Shown: in pieces, positions 39,977 through 48,399 of the stretch
Layout of the letters: each line of letters opens with the position of its first letter
Position numbering within the stretch: the stretch's first letter is position 1
Assembly: GCA_028284445.1 (NCBI GenBank)
Contig: JANQRS010000058.1
Span: 1 to 64,000 of the forward strand
Direction of reading: 5' to 3'
Length of the DNA: 64,000 bases
From: Calditrichia bacterium
GTDB lineage: Bacteria > Calditrichota > Calditrichia > RBG-13-44-9 > J075
Notes under the pieces: generated by a model
What the model was told of the DNA's origin: nothing
What the model saw: only the letters and a program-made list of their open reading frames with translations
Databases searched by the model: none
Translations under genes and position numbers: made by a program

Positions 39977-40272
39977 CAGATTAGCTCAAAGCCTCTTCTT
40001 TGGGTTTCGGTATGGGTGATGCCGGCAAATGTGCCGGAGATGCTGATATTGTAGAATCCCTTTAACCAGGTTATCTGGCTTTCAATGATGAAATAGTATT
40101 TGCCGGCGCTGCTGAGCAGCATGCTGGCGCCGCTGACTACTTCAGTGCCGACCTTGTCCGACACCGTGATGGTAAAAGGATCAGGATCAATCGATTGATT
40201 GCTGCCGAAGGGCAGTTGTTCAATCGGGATACTTTCCACCAGGATACTGACGCCGGCATTGAAACAACTCAT
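39976..40272 (-). CDS. Small phage tail protein
   Basis: A 98-residue beta-rich protein with no known motif (ITVSDKVGTEVVSGASMLLSS; GKYYFIIESQITWLKGFYNI), resembling an immunoglobulin-like sandwich. It overlaps both neighbours by one and four bases, so it is translated in a coupled manner within the tail operon. Confidence 0.6.
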   Translation of the reverse strand: MSCFNAGVSILVESIPIEQLPFGSNQSIDPDPFTITVSDKVGTEVVSGASMLLSSAGKYYFIIESQITWLKGFYNISISGTFAGITHTETQRRGFELI

Positions 40273-41540
40273 GCTGATTCCTTCACTTCCATCTGATAAT
40301 CCATTTTCTGCTGCAGCATGGTATTCAGCGTTAACCAGGGTTTCACATTGATGCTGAAGCGAATGACCCGAGCCGCTTTGCCACCCAGGCTTTCAACTGC
40401 AGCTGCCGCGATAGTCGGCGTAATAGTGAGCGATCCCTGAATCACTGCCGGCTTAAGCGTCTCGCTTTTTGCTTCTGCAATCCCCGGAGTCAATGTCAAG
40501 CCGCTGCCGGCATCGACGGTGGGCTGCAAAACCTGACTTGCGGCTGCAGCAATGTCAGGCGTTAGCGCGATCGATCCTTCAACTACCTGCGGTAAAATTG
40601 CCGCACTATTACTGTTTACTGGATCCGGTGATAGTGCCATGCTGCTTTTGATTACAGATGGCAATAGTGCCTGAGCTAAGGCTTCGGCAATCGCCGGCGA
40701 AATGACCTGGTTACCGCCAGTAGAGACTGTCGGTTCAATTGCGCTAATCGCTACACTTGCGATCGCCGGCCCAATAGTGAGTGATCCTTTGACGACGATC
40801 GGACCTGTTGCCACACCAGTTGCATTGCTGCGAGCGGGGGAGAGGGTCAAATTCCCGTGAATGATCGATGGTAATAGGACTGCATTGCTTGCTTCTGCAA
40901 TTGCCGGCGAAATTGTCAGGCTGCTTCTGACGACGACGGGATCCAAAGTCGCACTGTTTACTTCGGCAATCGCCGGTGACACCGTGGTGCCGGCCGCGGT
41001 ATAGTCGATCTCTATTTCGGGCGCGTTGGTTGTCGATCCGTCATAGCTGTCGTAGGCTACCCGGTCGTCGGTGCCGGTGGCTGTCGTATCAGCGTCCAGG
41101 AAGATGATCAGGTAGTTGCCGGCGGCCCAGCCGGCGCGATTCACTATTTCCTGGACAATCGCCGTAACATCAAAATTGTATTCGGTGCCGGTCGCTACGG
41201 TTTGTTCAAAGGCTCTGGTGGTAGCCGTGGTCCGAGTACGTCCGTCAAAATCGCTCTGTGATGTTGGCGCTGCCGGATTATCAGCGGCTTCGCCATAAAT
41301 GTCAAAGGTCGCATTGGGGCCAGAGTCATCGCCGGCGTTGCCGATCATTTTCAAGGTGGCGTCATTGATCGTGGCACCTTGCGGAATATCGTTTACCTGC
41401 AGGCGAATGAAGGTTGAATAATCATCGCCATTGTTATCTTCACCAACCCGCAAAGTGTTGGGATTGTTGATAAATCCACTGGCGCCAATGGTGCCGCCAT
41501 CGTCAGTTCCGGCTGCGACTTTCGGGGTTACGGTTGCCAT
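40269..41540 (-). CDS. DNRLRE-domain protein with nine tandem beta repeats
   Basis: A 423-residue protein. The first about 185 residues form a DNRLRE-like domain (STFIRLQVNDIPQGATINDATLKMI-type start), a fold otherwise seen in surface proteins. Then nine repeats of about 23 residues follow with the core LTISPAIAEA...LLPxVVxGS, up to about residue 395, and a short C-terminal cap. The repeats could build an elongated beta shaft, so a tail fibre or decoration role is plausible. Its place between the tail chaperone and tape measure genes is atypical for fibres. Confidence 0.65.
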   Translation of the reverse strand: MATVTPKVAAGTDDGGTIGASGFINNPNTLRVGEDNNGDDYSTFIRLQVNDIPQGATINDATLKMIGNAGDDSGPNATFDIYGEAADNPAAPTSQSDFDGRTRTTATTRAFEQTVATGTEYNFDVTAIVQEIVNRAGWAAGNYLIIFLDADTTATGTDDRVAYDSYDGSTTNAPEIEIDYTAAGTTVSPAIAEVNSATLDPVVVRSSLTISPAIAEASNAVLLPSIIHGNLTLSPARSNATGVATGPIVVKGSLTIGPAIASVAISAIEPTVSTGGNQVISPAIAEALAQALLPSVIKSSMALSPDPVNSNSAAILPQVVEGSIALTPDIAAAASQVLQPTVDAGSGLTLTPGIAEAKSETLKPAVIQGSLTITPTIAAAAVESLGGKAARVIRFSINVKPWLTLNTMLQQKMDYQMEVKESA

Positions 41541-41556
41541 TTCCTAACCACCCCAT

Positions 41557-42027
41557 TTAGGCTGCTTCGTTCAGGCGCAGACCAAGATCCTGGAGCGTGA
41601 GGTCCTGAGTGTCGCTGACGCTGCGATCAGTTGTCAGATCCCAGAATGCAAGCACCTCGCGATTGGCATCGGTAGCATTGTCATCAGTCAACACCGCGTA
41701 GCGAGCCCCGTTTCCGGATGCCGGCAGCGGACCGCCTGATGCTGTCCAGGCAACATCTTTGATCAGGATATCTCCGCGGTTATTGGTGTCGTCTTCAGTC
41801 AGCGTATCGAAGTCAGTCGAATTCTTGCTGAGCGAAAATCCACCGGCCGTGTAGCCGTTTCCTGATGCAATTTCGGTGAGCTCGGATACCAGGTTGGTAT
41901 CTACTGTTGGCGCAGTTGCCGAAGTTACCAGGCGGATGTATAAATTGGTGGGCAAGGCCCCGCCGTTATATTGTCCGCGGAAGACAATTTCCCAGATCCG
42001 GATCTTGCCTCGATTGGTCAAAGACAT
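41557..42027 (-). CDS. Phage virion protein, tail-fibre-associated type
   Basis: A 156-residue beta-rich protein with the sequence MSLTNRGKIRIWEIVFRG at its start, followed by a jelly-roll-like pattern. Similar short proteins occur next to tail genes in environmental phages. A GAGGAG ribosome-binding site overlaps the end of the -1 extension of the upstream gene. Confidence 0.6.
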   Translation of the reverse strand: MSLTNRGKIRIWEIVFRGQYNGGALPTNLYIRLVTSATAPTVDTNLVSELTEIASGNGYTAGGFSLSKNSTDFDTLTEDDTNNRGDILIKDVAWTASGGPLPASGNGARYAVLTDDNATDANREVLAFWDLTTDRSVSDTQDLTLQDLGLRLNEAA

Positions 42028-42036
42028 AACATCTCC

Positions 42037-42282
42037 TCAATTCATCCCGCCAGGAAGGAGGGACCTGTTTAAGGCATTCATTTGTTCAATCCGCGCCCGG
42101 TTGTGCTTGTCAACCAGGAAGAGCAGAGTGAGCAATTGAATGATGTTTAAATTCAAATAAAAATATTCAAGCGGCTGCTGAAGATGCAGCTGCAGCGTGA
42201 TCAGGATTGTGCCCCAACCATCTCCTGTATGCCGAACTGGTCCGCCACCTTGAACAGCAGGTCGCGCTGATGTCTGATCGAG
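42037..42282 (-). CDS. -1 frameshift extension of the tail assembly chaperone (GT-type)
   Basis: Open -1 frame of 81 codons continuing from the slippery heptamer to a TGA at 42039-42037, ending just before the ribosome-binding site of the next gene. It has no ATG of its own near its beginning and would otherwise leave a 173-base hole in a tightly packed operon. Joined to the first 139 residues of the upstream gene it gives a protein of about 220 residues. In lambda-like phages the analogous gpG-T fusion links the chaperone to tape measure and tail tube. Confidence 0.75.
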   Translation of the reverse strand, partial: LDQTSARPAVQGGGPVRHTGDGWGTILITLQLHLQQPLEYFYLNLNIIQLLTLLFLVDKHNRARIEQMNALNRSLLPGGMN

Positions 42283-42698
42283 TTTTTTTTTATGGCCAGG
42301 AATATTTCCTCGATGCAGCTGACGTAGGCATCTTTCTCGTGAAGGGCGATGTCCGTCATGCGCTCACTGATGGCGGCATCGAGTTGCTCCCGGGACCAGG
42401 CATCAATCTCTTTGTTGCGGCAATTCTCCAGGAAGAAAATCATCGCTGTCAGATGCCGATCGTTTTGCAAGTCGATATTGTCCCAGGAACCGAAATAGGC
42501 ATCCATCTGCGCCTTGGCAAAGAGGTTCGGCAGCGGCAGCTGGATCTCGCCAACCCTGTGAAAGCGGACCATCAGGTCCTCGATGCGCCCGGCTTGTTCT
42601 TCAGCCTGCCTCTGCTCTTGGTAATAGGATTCCTTATCACGCCGGACTTGCTTCAGGCGATCAAATATGTCAAATATTGCCTTTTTCATCAGGGCCAA
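42201..42698 (-). CDS. Tail assembly chaperone (G-type)
   Basis: A 165-residue, helical, charged protein encoded between tail tube and tape measure, the fixed place of the tail assembly chaperone. A run of nine A residues lies near the 3' end, containing A-AAA-AAC in phase with the reading frame, so a -1 frameshift can yield a longer form. It starts inside the last codons of the tail tube gene (overlap 10 bases). Confidence 0.8.
   Translation of the reverse strand: MALMKKAIFDIFDRLKQVRRDKESYYQEQRQAEEQAGRIEDLMVRFHRVGEIQLPLPNLFAKAQMDAYFGSWDNIDLQNDRHLTAMIFFLENCRNKEIDAWSREQLDAAISERMTDIALHEKDAYVSCIEEIFLAIKKNSIRHQRDLLFKVADQFGIQEMVGAQS
42282..42288 (-). other. Programmed -1 ribosomal frameshift heptamer
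   Basis: The zero frame reads ATA AAA AAA AAC TCG; A AAA AAC is a classical slippery heptamer. Slipping back one base gives CTC GAT CAG, which stays open for 81 codons. I checked the downstream frame base by base and found no stop before 42039. Confidence 0.78.
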
Positions 42699-43411
42699 TA
42701 GACCTCAAAATCGCCTTCGGAATCGACCCGGCAGGAGAAGTCGAAGCCCGGCGTAGAGATAGCGCCAATCTGCCCGCCCATCGAAAATTCGCTCACCCGC
42801 TCGCACTTGCCGGCATAAATGATCAGATCATCTGTGGTATTGCCAAAGAGTTCCTTGGTGCGCAGCGATCCCCACAATGCAAACGACGCCGGCAGGGAGT
42901 TGGCTGAGAACTGACTGGTTTCACCGTTTACCGAATCGGTATAGATGTAGGAAACCACAAATTCGGTTTCTGTCTGGCCGGCGTTTAAGGTCACGACGCC
43001 GGCTGCAAAGCTGTACTGGCCAACGGCCGGCGAAGATGCAACCCGGGTTAAGGGCAGATTATTGGATCCGGACGCAACAACCCGCAGGGTTTCCTCAATG
43101 GCGGTGTTTTGCGCCAGTGTGAGGTCGTTGCCGACCTTGGAAATTGCCTCAGAGCGGATCCGCTTCTTGGTGCCGGTAACAGAAGATGCGCCAGTCAGTT
43201 TGTTGAACAATGGGCCGTTCAGGCCGAGCATTCCGCAGCGGCCGGAAATAGGTTGATTGGTCGGGATGCGGATATTTCCGCCACCATCGCCTTTGACGGC
43301 TTCCAGGACCTCCACGCCAAAATTGAAGGCCAGTTCCTGGACATCGAAGGCTTCCACACCGTCCACAAAGACGATGCCTTCACCCCACATAATTTGATTT
43401 CTATCGGACAT
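42689..43411 (-). CDS. Major tail tube protein
   Basis: A 240-residue beta-rich protein (NQIMWGEGIVFVDGVEAFDVQ; QETEFVVSYIYTDS-like strands) placed between the tail terminator/connector genes and the chaperone, as for tail tube proteins of long-tailed phages. No Ig domain fused at the end is evident. The assignment rests on position and size. Confidence 0.7.
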   Translation of the reverse strand: MSDRNQIMWGEGIVFVDGVEAFDVQELAFNFGVEVLEAVKGDGGGNIRIPTNQPISGRCGMLGLNGPLFNKLTGASSVTGTKKRIRSEAISKVGNDLTLAQNTAIEETLRVVASGSNNLPLTRVASSPAVGQYSFAAGVVTLNAGQTETEFVVSYIYTDSVNGETSQFSANSLPASFALWGSLRTKELFGNTTDDLIIYAGKCERVSEFSMGGQIGAISTPGFDFSCRVDSEGDFEVYWP

Positions 43412-43651
43412 TTAGACCTCCTTGTCTGCTTCGATCTCAATAACTTGCAATACGCGATGCTGCTCATCGAGGTAAGCCGCCTGAAGCAGCTCCGGCCAGG
43501 GATCTTCAATCACATCTCCCTTGTAACAAATCCGGCTGATGCTCTGCGGTCGACGCAGCACAACCAGCTCCGCACAAATCCGCACAACCTTGCTTGTTTG
43601 CGGAGTAGGGGAGGATCTGATCGTTTCTGCAGTTGTCTTCTTTTTGCGCAT
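43412..43651 (-). CDS. Small phage protein
   Basis: A 79-residue protein with a basic N-terminus (MRKKKTT) and a beta-hairpin-like remainder. It immediately precedes the tail tube gene, sharing the operon; the position resembles that of short DUF2635-type proteins in Mu-like phages, but no firm similarity is visible. Confidence 0.6.
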   Translation of the reverse strand: MRKKKTTAETIRSSPTPQTSKVVRICAELVVLRRPQSISRICYKGDVIEDPWPELLQAAYLDEQHRVLQVIEIEADKEV

Positions 43652-43655
43652 CTCA

Positions 43656-44093
43656 CTACTCGATGATTAATATGGTCGCGTCTATAATGCTGCTGACGAT
43701 GAATTCATTCTCAATTGGATTGGGTGGAATAATGGTCACGTTGTTGATACGGATTCCTTGGAAATGATCAACAAAAACATGGCCACCGGCTGTCGGGTCT
43801 TGCCGACGCAGGAAATCGACTACTTCTGATACAATCTGTTTCAAGCGGCTATCGGCTGCTTGCAGATCACCGCTGCAGTCAACCACTTCAATTGCGACAT
43901 CGATACCGCTCAGGCGCCGTTCCTGGGGCGTCATTCCTACCGCATGAATGGCTACGGCCGGCAGCTGGTGCCCATAATAGTCTTCAAGGTTGTTTTCCAA
44001 CTTCTCCCGGAAGGTCTGAACTGCTTCCAGGCTATCAGCTGCTTCCAATGCTTCTTTTAACAGTTGCTCGATGCGATTGAACTTATCGACCAT
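43656..44093 (-). CDS. Tail terminator-like protein
   Basis: A 145-residue protein with N-terminal helix (FNRIEQLLKEALE), then alternating strand and helix (AVAIHAVGMTPQERRLSGIDVAIEVVD), similar in layout to gpU/gp37-type tail terminators, which close the tail tube and join it to the head. It overlaps the upstream completion protein gene by eleven bases. Confidence 0.65.
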   Translation of the reverse strand: MVDKFNRIEQLLKEALEAADSLEAVQTFREKLENNLEDYYGHQLPAVAIHAVGMTPQERRLSGIDVAIEVVDCSGDLQAADSRLKQIVSEVVDFLRRQDPTAGGHVFVDHFQGIRINNVTIIPPNPIENEFIVSSIIDATILIIE

Positions 44094-44529
44094 TACCGAT
44101 GCTCCTGATGATAAAGCGGCGCAGCTGCTCTACATCTTTTGGATACTCAAAGAACTGAAAATTGCGCATCTGATGCTGCCATTTGGCATATTCAACCGGG
44201 GTATCCATTTCCAGCCTGGTCGCTGTTCTACGGGACTTGCTGAGCACCGCAGTAATCATGCGGCCGGTATCGCGCATCAGGCTGCTGTTGCGGGTCACCC
44301 GCTTTCCGGAAGGACGCAACTGGCCAATCCGTTTGAAGAATGGCCAGGTCACTCCACGATCGCCGCCGCCACGCCGATTGCGGCGAAACATCAGGGTGAT
44401 GACCCGCTGCATATAGGCCTCGAAATTGATAAAGGCCGGCCGCAGGTTACCGGCACTGGCTCGGATACCTTTCAGGCGAGCGCTGGCCACGCGATCATCA
44501 ATGATAATTTGAATGCGATCATTAGCCAT
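44083..44529 (-). CDS. Phage virion morphogenesis / tail completion protein
   Basis: About 148 residues from the ATG at 44529, basic and with the pattern MANDRIQIIIDD, a helix, LMRDTGRMITAVLS and VEYAKWQHQ. This is typical of the phage virion morphogenesis family (Mu gp31/P2 S-like): the LxDTGxL...VxYA..HQ signature. An in-frame extension to 44634 would overlap the previous gene extensively and is rejected. Confidence 0.8.
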   Translation of the reverse strand: MANDRIQIIIDDRVASARLKGIRASAGNLRPAFINFEAYMQRVITLMFRRNRRGGGDRGVTWPFFKRIGQLRPSGKRVTRNSSLMRDTGRMITAVLSKSRRTATRLEMDTPVEYAKWQHQMRNFQFFEYPKDVEQLRRFIIRSIGNGR

Positions 44530-44992
44530 GGCTATGCAGGTCCAGTTCTTTGGGATTAAAGATATTTTCTTCCAAATCTTCGTAGATAGGATCCTCGATG
44601 CCGGCGAGGGCAGATGCCGCTGCCTCAGCGCCATCGATGGTCACCACTATGTCGCCTTTGATGATTTCGCCGATTAGCTTGTCTGCTAATTCCCCGAATT
44701 TGTCCGCGAGGGTGCCATCGCCGCTACGCTTCTCCTTCATACGCACGTATTGCATGTGAACAGCCAGATAGCGAGTAGTCAATTCGATAATCGCCGGCGT
44801 GGCCGGTGTCTCGGTGATATCCGGAAAGCGCTGCGTTCCACCACCATAGGCAAGCGGAAAGTGAGCGCCAACCCGGGCATCCAGTTGCGCTGAAGCATCA
44901 GCAATGTCCTGGTCCGTCTTGGCGGTTACGGATGCCGGCGGATCTTTGGGCAGGTGAGCCATCACCCGGTCGAAATCGGTATAGGCAGGCAT
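44522..44992 (-). CDS. Head-tail connector protein (DUF1320/gp36-like)
   Basis: A 156-residue protein starting MPAYTDFDRVMAHL, with helices and a segment DARVGAHFPLAY, the pattern of DUF1320 (Mu gp36) and related head completion proteins that sit below the portal. Its stop overlaps the next gene's start by eight bases. Confidence 0.72.
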   Translation of the reverse strand: MPAYTDFDRVMAHLPKDPPASVTAKTDQDIADASAQLDARVGAHFPLAYGGGTQRFPDITETPATPAIIELTTRYLAVHMQYVRMKEKRSGDGTLADKFGELADKLIGEIIKGDIVVTIDGAEAAASALAGIEDPIYEDLEENIFNPKELDLHSHG

Positions 44993-45199
44993 TTATACGA
45001 TCACCTTATTCTTCTTCAGCCGCTCGACCTGGACCTTGTTCAGGCCCTTCAAATTGACCGTCTCACCCGGCTTGTAACGCTTTTGGTTAAACTTCAAATC
45101 GGAGAGCACCTTGAAGGTGCCGGATGATTTTGCCGCAGGTCTTTTCTCTCCTGCCGGCGGTTTGGCCGCCGGGTTTTCAGTCTGGTTCTTCTCAGGCAT
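44993..45199 (-). CDS. Small basic phage protein
   Basis: A 68-residue protein with a Pro/Ala/Lys-rich N-terminus and a compact C-terminal beta domain of about 40 residues (VLSDLKFNQKRYKPGETVNL). Similar short proteins follow the capsid gene in many Mu-like phages. It abuts the connector gene directly. Confidence 0.65.
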   Translation of the reverse strand: MPEKNQTENPAAKPPAGEKRPAAKSSGTFKVLSDLKFNQKRYKPGETVNLKGLNKVQVERLKKNKVIV

Positions 45200-45233
45200 T
45201 ATTACCTCAAATTGTGGATTCGTTTACTCACGC

Positions 45234-46193
45234 TTATCCGCGCACGTCCTGGATCAGATAGCCATAGGCATTGCTGACCAGCTTCACCTGGTATTCGCGG
45301 AAGACCAGGTAATTGCGATTGATCGCATCATCATAGGTCTTCACGATCGGATATCCGGAAAGCTCAAAGATGACTGTATGCGGGGTGGTGCCTTCTACCA
45401 GGTCGGCATCCGGAGGATCGAACAGGCAGGCTACCTTATCGCCCCAGATATCGGTGAAGACGTTGCCGTCTGCCGAATACACGCTTTCGCCAACCATCAC
45501 TTCGCGGACATTGAACAGCTGAGCAATCATCGCCTCAGTGATTACCGCTCGTTCCGAATACTTGATGCGCTCCAGGATATCCGGATGATCGATTAGAGAA
45601 TCCCAGGCTTCATACCCGAAAACCAGCTTGTTGGGACGAACGCCCATATCGTCGCGGGCGGCGTTAATGCCTTCGCGGATATCGGAAATAGGATTGGAAG
45701 TGGTGCCGGGATCCCCGGCGGAATCTTTCCATTGATCCGCGCCGGCCAGGGTAACCTTGTTGCCTGATTCATAGTTGCCGTCCGCAAAAACGCTGTCGGC
45801 AACGGCCTTTTCCAGTTCCAGCTCCAGATTGTGCTGGACCATCATGGTTGCCTTGCGCTCCAGACGCATTTCCATGGGACGGCCGCCCACCCGGCGAGCC
45901 TCGCCGATCTCTTTTTCCAGGTCAAGCTGGGTAGAGAGGGCATGTTCGGCAGTGGCGTAGGAATCGCTGCCAAGCGCAAATTCGAGCTGCTTGGGATGGG
46001 CGCGGGCGGCGCGGGTAGAATTATGAACCCGGAACCCTTCCTTACCAAACTGGTAAATGGTGCCGGTACGGGTTAAGACCGGGACTACCGGTGCTACCCG
46101 TTTACCGATTAGATTGCCGGCCGGGCGATAGCCGATGGCAAATTCGGTGAGGATTGGGTCAACCTGGGCCCTGATATCACTGGGTGCGGGCAT
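45234..46193 (-). CDS. Major capsid protein
   Basis: A 319-residue protein placed directly after the protease/scaffold and decoration genes. The pattern fits the gpE-like HK97-fold group: LTEFAIGYRPAGNLIGKRVAPVVPV near the N-terminus, a central helix with the GINAARDDMGVRPNKLVFGYEAWDSLI-type P-domain segment, and the C-terminal YLIQDVRG. Confidence 0.85.
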   Translation of the reverse strand: MPAPSDIRAQVDPILTEFAIGYRPAGNLIGKRVAPVVPVLTRTGTIYQFGKEGFRVHNSTRAARAHPKQLEFALGSDSYATAEHALSTQLDLEKEIGEARRVGGRPMEMRLERKATMMVQHNLELELEKAVADSVFADGNYESGNKVTLAGADQWKDSAGDPGTTSNPISDIREGINAARDDMGVRPNKLVFGYEAWDSLIDHPDILERIKYSERAVITEAMIAQLFNVREVMVGESVYSADGNVFTDIWGDKVACLFDPPDADLVEGTTPHTVIFELSGYPIVKTYDDAINRNYLVFREYQVKLVSNAYGYLIQDVRG

Positions 46194-46254
46194 ATTCGGA
46201 CCTCCTTGTCATATTTATTGTTTTTCTCAACCTGTCAATACTTTTCGAGCTGAT

Positions 46255-46608
46255 CTATAGCGGCTTCAGATCCACCAGAATGATGTCGCCATCCGCCGCA
46301 GCTGCTTCCACAGCTTTGCCACAGATCTTCACCACATCAGCGACTGCAGCAACCGCAAGCGCCACAGCTTTGCCATTGGCGTCTGATGCCACGAAGTCGC
46401 CGGCGTTAATCACGCCACTGGCTTCAACCGGCAGCCGGCCCTGGCTCTGCACCGTAATTGGTTCGCCGCTGTTTACACTATGCAAGGCGATGCCGGCGCA
46501 GGAAATGTCTGCTGTATGGGCACCGTTGTACGTCACAAAGCGGTTCTCGGTGATGACCGCGGTGGCGTCAATCGTTATCTGGGGGCCATATTGTTTGGTC
46601 AGGCTCAT
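46255..46608 (-). CDS. Capsid decoration / cement protein
   Basis: A 117-residue Ala/Val/Gly-rich beta protein (DATAVITENRFVTYNG; EPITVQSQGRLPVEASGV) between protease/scaffold and capsid genes. It has the pattern of DUF2190/gpD-like head-stabilising proteins. Confidence 0.78.
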   Translation of the reverse strand: MSLTKQYGPQITIDATAVITENRFVTYNGAHTADISCAGIALHSVNSGEPITVQSQGRLPVEASGVINAGDFVASDANGKAVALAVAAVADVVKICGKAVEAAAADGDIILVDLKPL

Positions 46609-46650
46609 AATCTTTCCTCAACTATTCTGAGTTGTCATCTTGCAAATTGT

Positions 46651-47169
46651 TTAGTTGGCCAATACCCGATCCACTGCATCTTCAAACTTCAGATCCGGAG
46701 TTTGCTGCATCAGAGCTTTTGCCTTTTCGTGGATGTCCAGGCGATCGCCGTCGACATTGTCATGGCCAGCAAAGGTCTTACTCTCCCGGCTTCGCTGCGG
46801 AGCGTCTGAATGGCGAGTGTGCTCATCCAGATCGACAAACAGGGAATTCTCTTGGGCGCCTTTTACGAGTTTCTCGACGACAGCGGTAAACTTTTCGATA
46901 TCATCAAACACCCCGTTCTGTTCACTGAACTGTGTGGGATCTTTGGAAAGCAGAGTGCCGGCATAGGGCATGATTACCTCATCAACCAGGGCGGGGGAGA
47001 GCAGATGCTCTTTCTTGAGCCGATCGGCAAAAGTTTTGACCTGCAACTCGCGAGCGCTCTTTACTCGCGCTTTAGCTTCTTCCTGGAATTTGTTGACCTG
47101 CTGCACCGCTTCTTCCGGCGTCATGCCGTGCTGATCCTTAAAGGCCTGAAAGTTGTTGTCCTGGGACAT
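46651..47169 (-). CDS. Internal in-frame scaffold protein
   Basis: ATG at 47169-47167 (M226 of the fusion) is preceded by AAGGAGGA at a 7-base spacing, far stronger than chance. The product would be 172 residues (MSQDNNFQAFKDQHG...), the helical scaffold part only. Confidence 0.7.
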   Translation of the reverse strand: MSQDNNFQAFKDQHGMTPEEAVQQVNKFQEEAKARVKSARELQVKTFADRLKKEHLLSPALVDEVIMPYAGTLLSKDPTQFSEQNGVFDDIEKFTAVVEKLVKGAQENSLFVDLDEHTRHSDAPQRSRESKTFAGHDNVDGDRLDIHEKAKALMQQTPDLKFEDAVDRVLAN

Positions 47170-47844
47170 ATCTGTATCCTCCTTGAAGTTCTTTGCTTCC
47201 TTGGCAATTAGACTGATGCCCTGGCCGAGCAGAGCTTTTACATCCGCGTCTTTTTCTTTGTCTGTGGCGTCTACTCCGCCCATCACCTTGTTGATAGCCT
47301 GCATCATCTTCCAGTAGAGGTCTTTGATGGTACGTAGCTTGTCATCCCGGGCAATTTGCATAGCAAGGTCCACCGCTTCGAACTCAATGATCTCGCAATC
47401 ATCTTCTCCGGAGAATTCCATAGCCGGGAGCTTGTGGTAAGGCGGAGTGCCGCCGAGTAGCGCCAGTGCGGTGAATCGCTTGCCGGTGGGATTGACCTCC
47501 ACGCTGCGATGCGGGTACTCATTCTTGCGGATTTTCTCGAATGTTTCCGGCTGGATGCCGGTAAGGTCGGCGGTGATTAGCTCGCCATTGAGCTGGAAAT
47601 TTTTCAGCAGGCCTTTGGCCGGCTTCTCTTCGTTACCTTCTCGGTTATGGCCTAAAATGACGGAAGGAGAGTAGCCGTTGCTCTCAAACTGTTTGTGGTT
47701 GGCCAGGGCTTGCCTGGCCCATTCGCTATCATAGAGAAAGCCCCGGTGAGTGCCGAGCTTGAAGATCTCGACCTCGGAGATGGTGACGGTCCCGTTGGGA
47801 TTGTAGGTGATCGGATATCTTTTGAAGAACTCAACCATGTTCAT
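46651..47844 (-). CDS. Prohead protease-scaffold fusion protein
   Basis: A 397-residue protein. The N-terminal part (about 1-150) looks like a Mu gpI/U35-type prohead protease: VILGHNREG, then PHRSVEVNPTGKRFTALALLGG, with histidine and serine candidates. The C-terminal part (from about 226) is helical and acidic/basic, as scaffolds are. A near-perfect ribosome-binding site for an internal start lies at the junction, so a shorter scaffold is likely made from the same gene, as in Mu (I/Z) and lambda (C/Nu3). Confidence 0.8.
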   Translation of the reverse strand: MNMVEFFKRYPITYNPNGTVTISEVEIFKLGTHRGFLYDSEWARQALANHKQFESNGYSPSVILGHNREGNEEKPAKGLLKNFQLNGELITADLTGIQPETFEKIRKNEYPHRSVEVNPTGKRFTALALLGGTPPYHKLPAMEFSGEDDCEIIEFEAVDLAMQIARDDKLRTIKDLYWKMMQAINKVMGGVDATDKEKDADVKALLGQGISLIAKEAKNFKEDTDMSQDNNFQAFKDQHGMTPEEAVQQVNKFQEEAKARVKSARELQVKTFADRLKKEHLLSPALVDEVIMPYAGTLLSKDPTQFSEQNGVFDDIEKFTAVVEKLVKGAQENSLFVDLDEHTRHSDAPQRSRESKTFAGHDNVDGDRLDIHEKAKALMQQTPDLKFEDAVDRVLAN

Positions 47845-47900
47845 CCTTGAACGTGACGGTTTTTGCGAACCCTGCAGGACCTGCAGCCTCTACAGATCTT

Positions 47901-47936
47901 GCAGGGATTCCGGAACCAGCCGGATCCCTGCTTTTT
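47901..47936 (+). terminator. T-tailed hairpin
   Basis: Stem GCAGGGAT/ATCCCTGC with an inner CCGG/CCGG helix, followed by five T residues on the plus strand, just upstream of the protease/scaffold gene. No plus-strand gene ends here, so it may stop antisense transcription or act as a leader structure of the minus-strand operon. Confidence 0.55.
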
Positions 47937-48111
47937 CGGGGAGGTATCAGTCCTTGATTGCTTTTGAAAGTAGTGTTGGATTGAAATTAGATAAAAATTG
48001 ATGCTTAATCAACAATAAAATCTTTTAATAGAACAATAATGTTTTTCTGTTGTTGTAATTGTATTTCTAAATGTAATACATTGTGAGTAACACAAAACGG
48101 TTGGGGATAAT

Positions 48112-48378
48112 TTGGAGCCACAAATCATCAAAAGAAAGCCAAAAGTAACCAAATCTGAGATGCTTACTTTAAGGTTAACCCCGAGTGAGTCTGAGGCCTT
48201 TATGGCATTACGAGACGATCTCAAGTTCGAATCTAATCGTGCCCTTTTTTTATTTGCAATGGAGATTATGCAGAATATTAAGGAATGGCAATCCAATGGC
48301 TTCGAGTTCTACATTAGACATCGGGAAAGAAAAGAGATTGCAGAAGTCCAAATTCATATATATCCGGAAACAGAATAG
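48112..48378 (+). CDS. Small putative ribbon-helix-helix DNA-binding protein
   Basis: An 88-residue protein starting at TTG 48112. The middle (MLTLRLTPSESEAFMALRDDL, then a helix SNRALFLFAMEIM) has the strand-helix-helix pattern of CopG/Arc-like RHH repressors. The C-terminus is a short charged tail. It opens the plus-strand cassette within the prophage, so a regulatory role is likely. AT-rich upstream DNA (47940-48110) may contain its promoter and operator. Confidence 0.5.
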   Translation: MEPQIIKRKPKVTKSEMLTLRLTPSESEAFMALRDDLKFESNRALFLFAMEIMQNIKEWQSNGFEFYIRHRERKEIAEVQIHIYPETE

Positions 48379-48399
48379 GAATTGAAAGGAGGTGATTGG

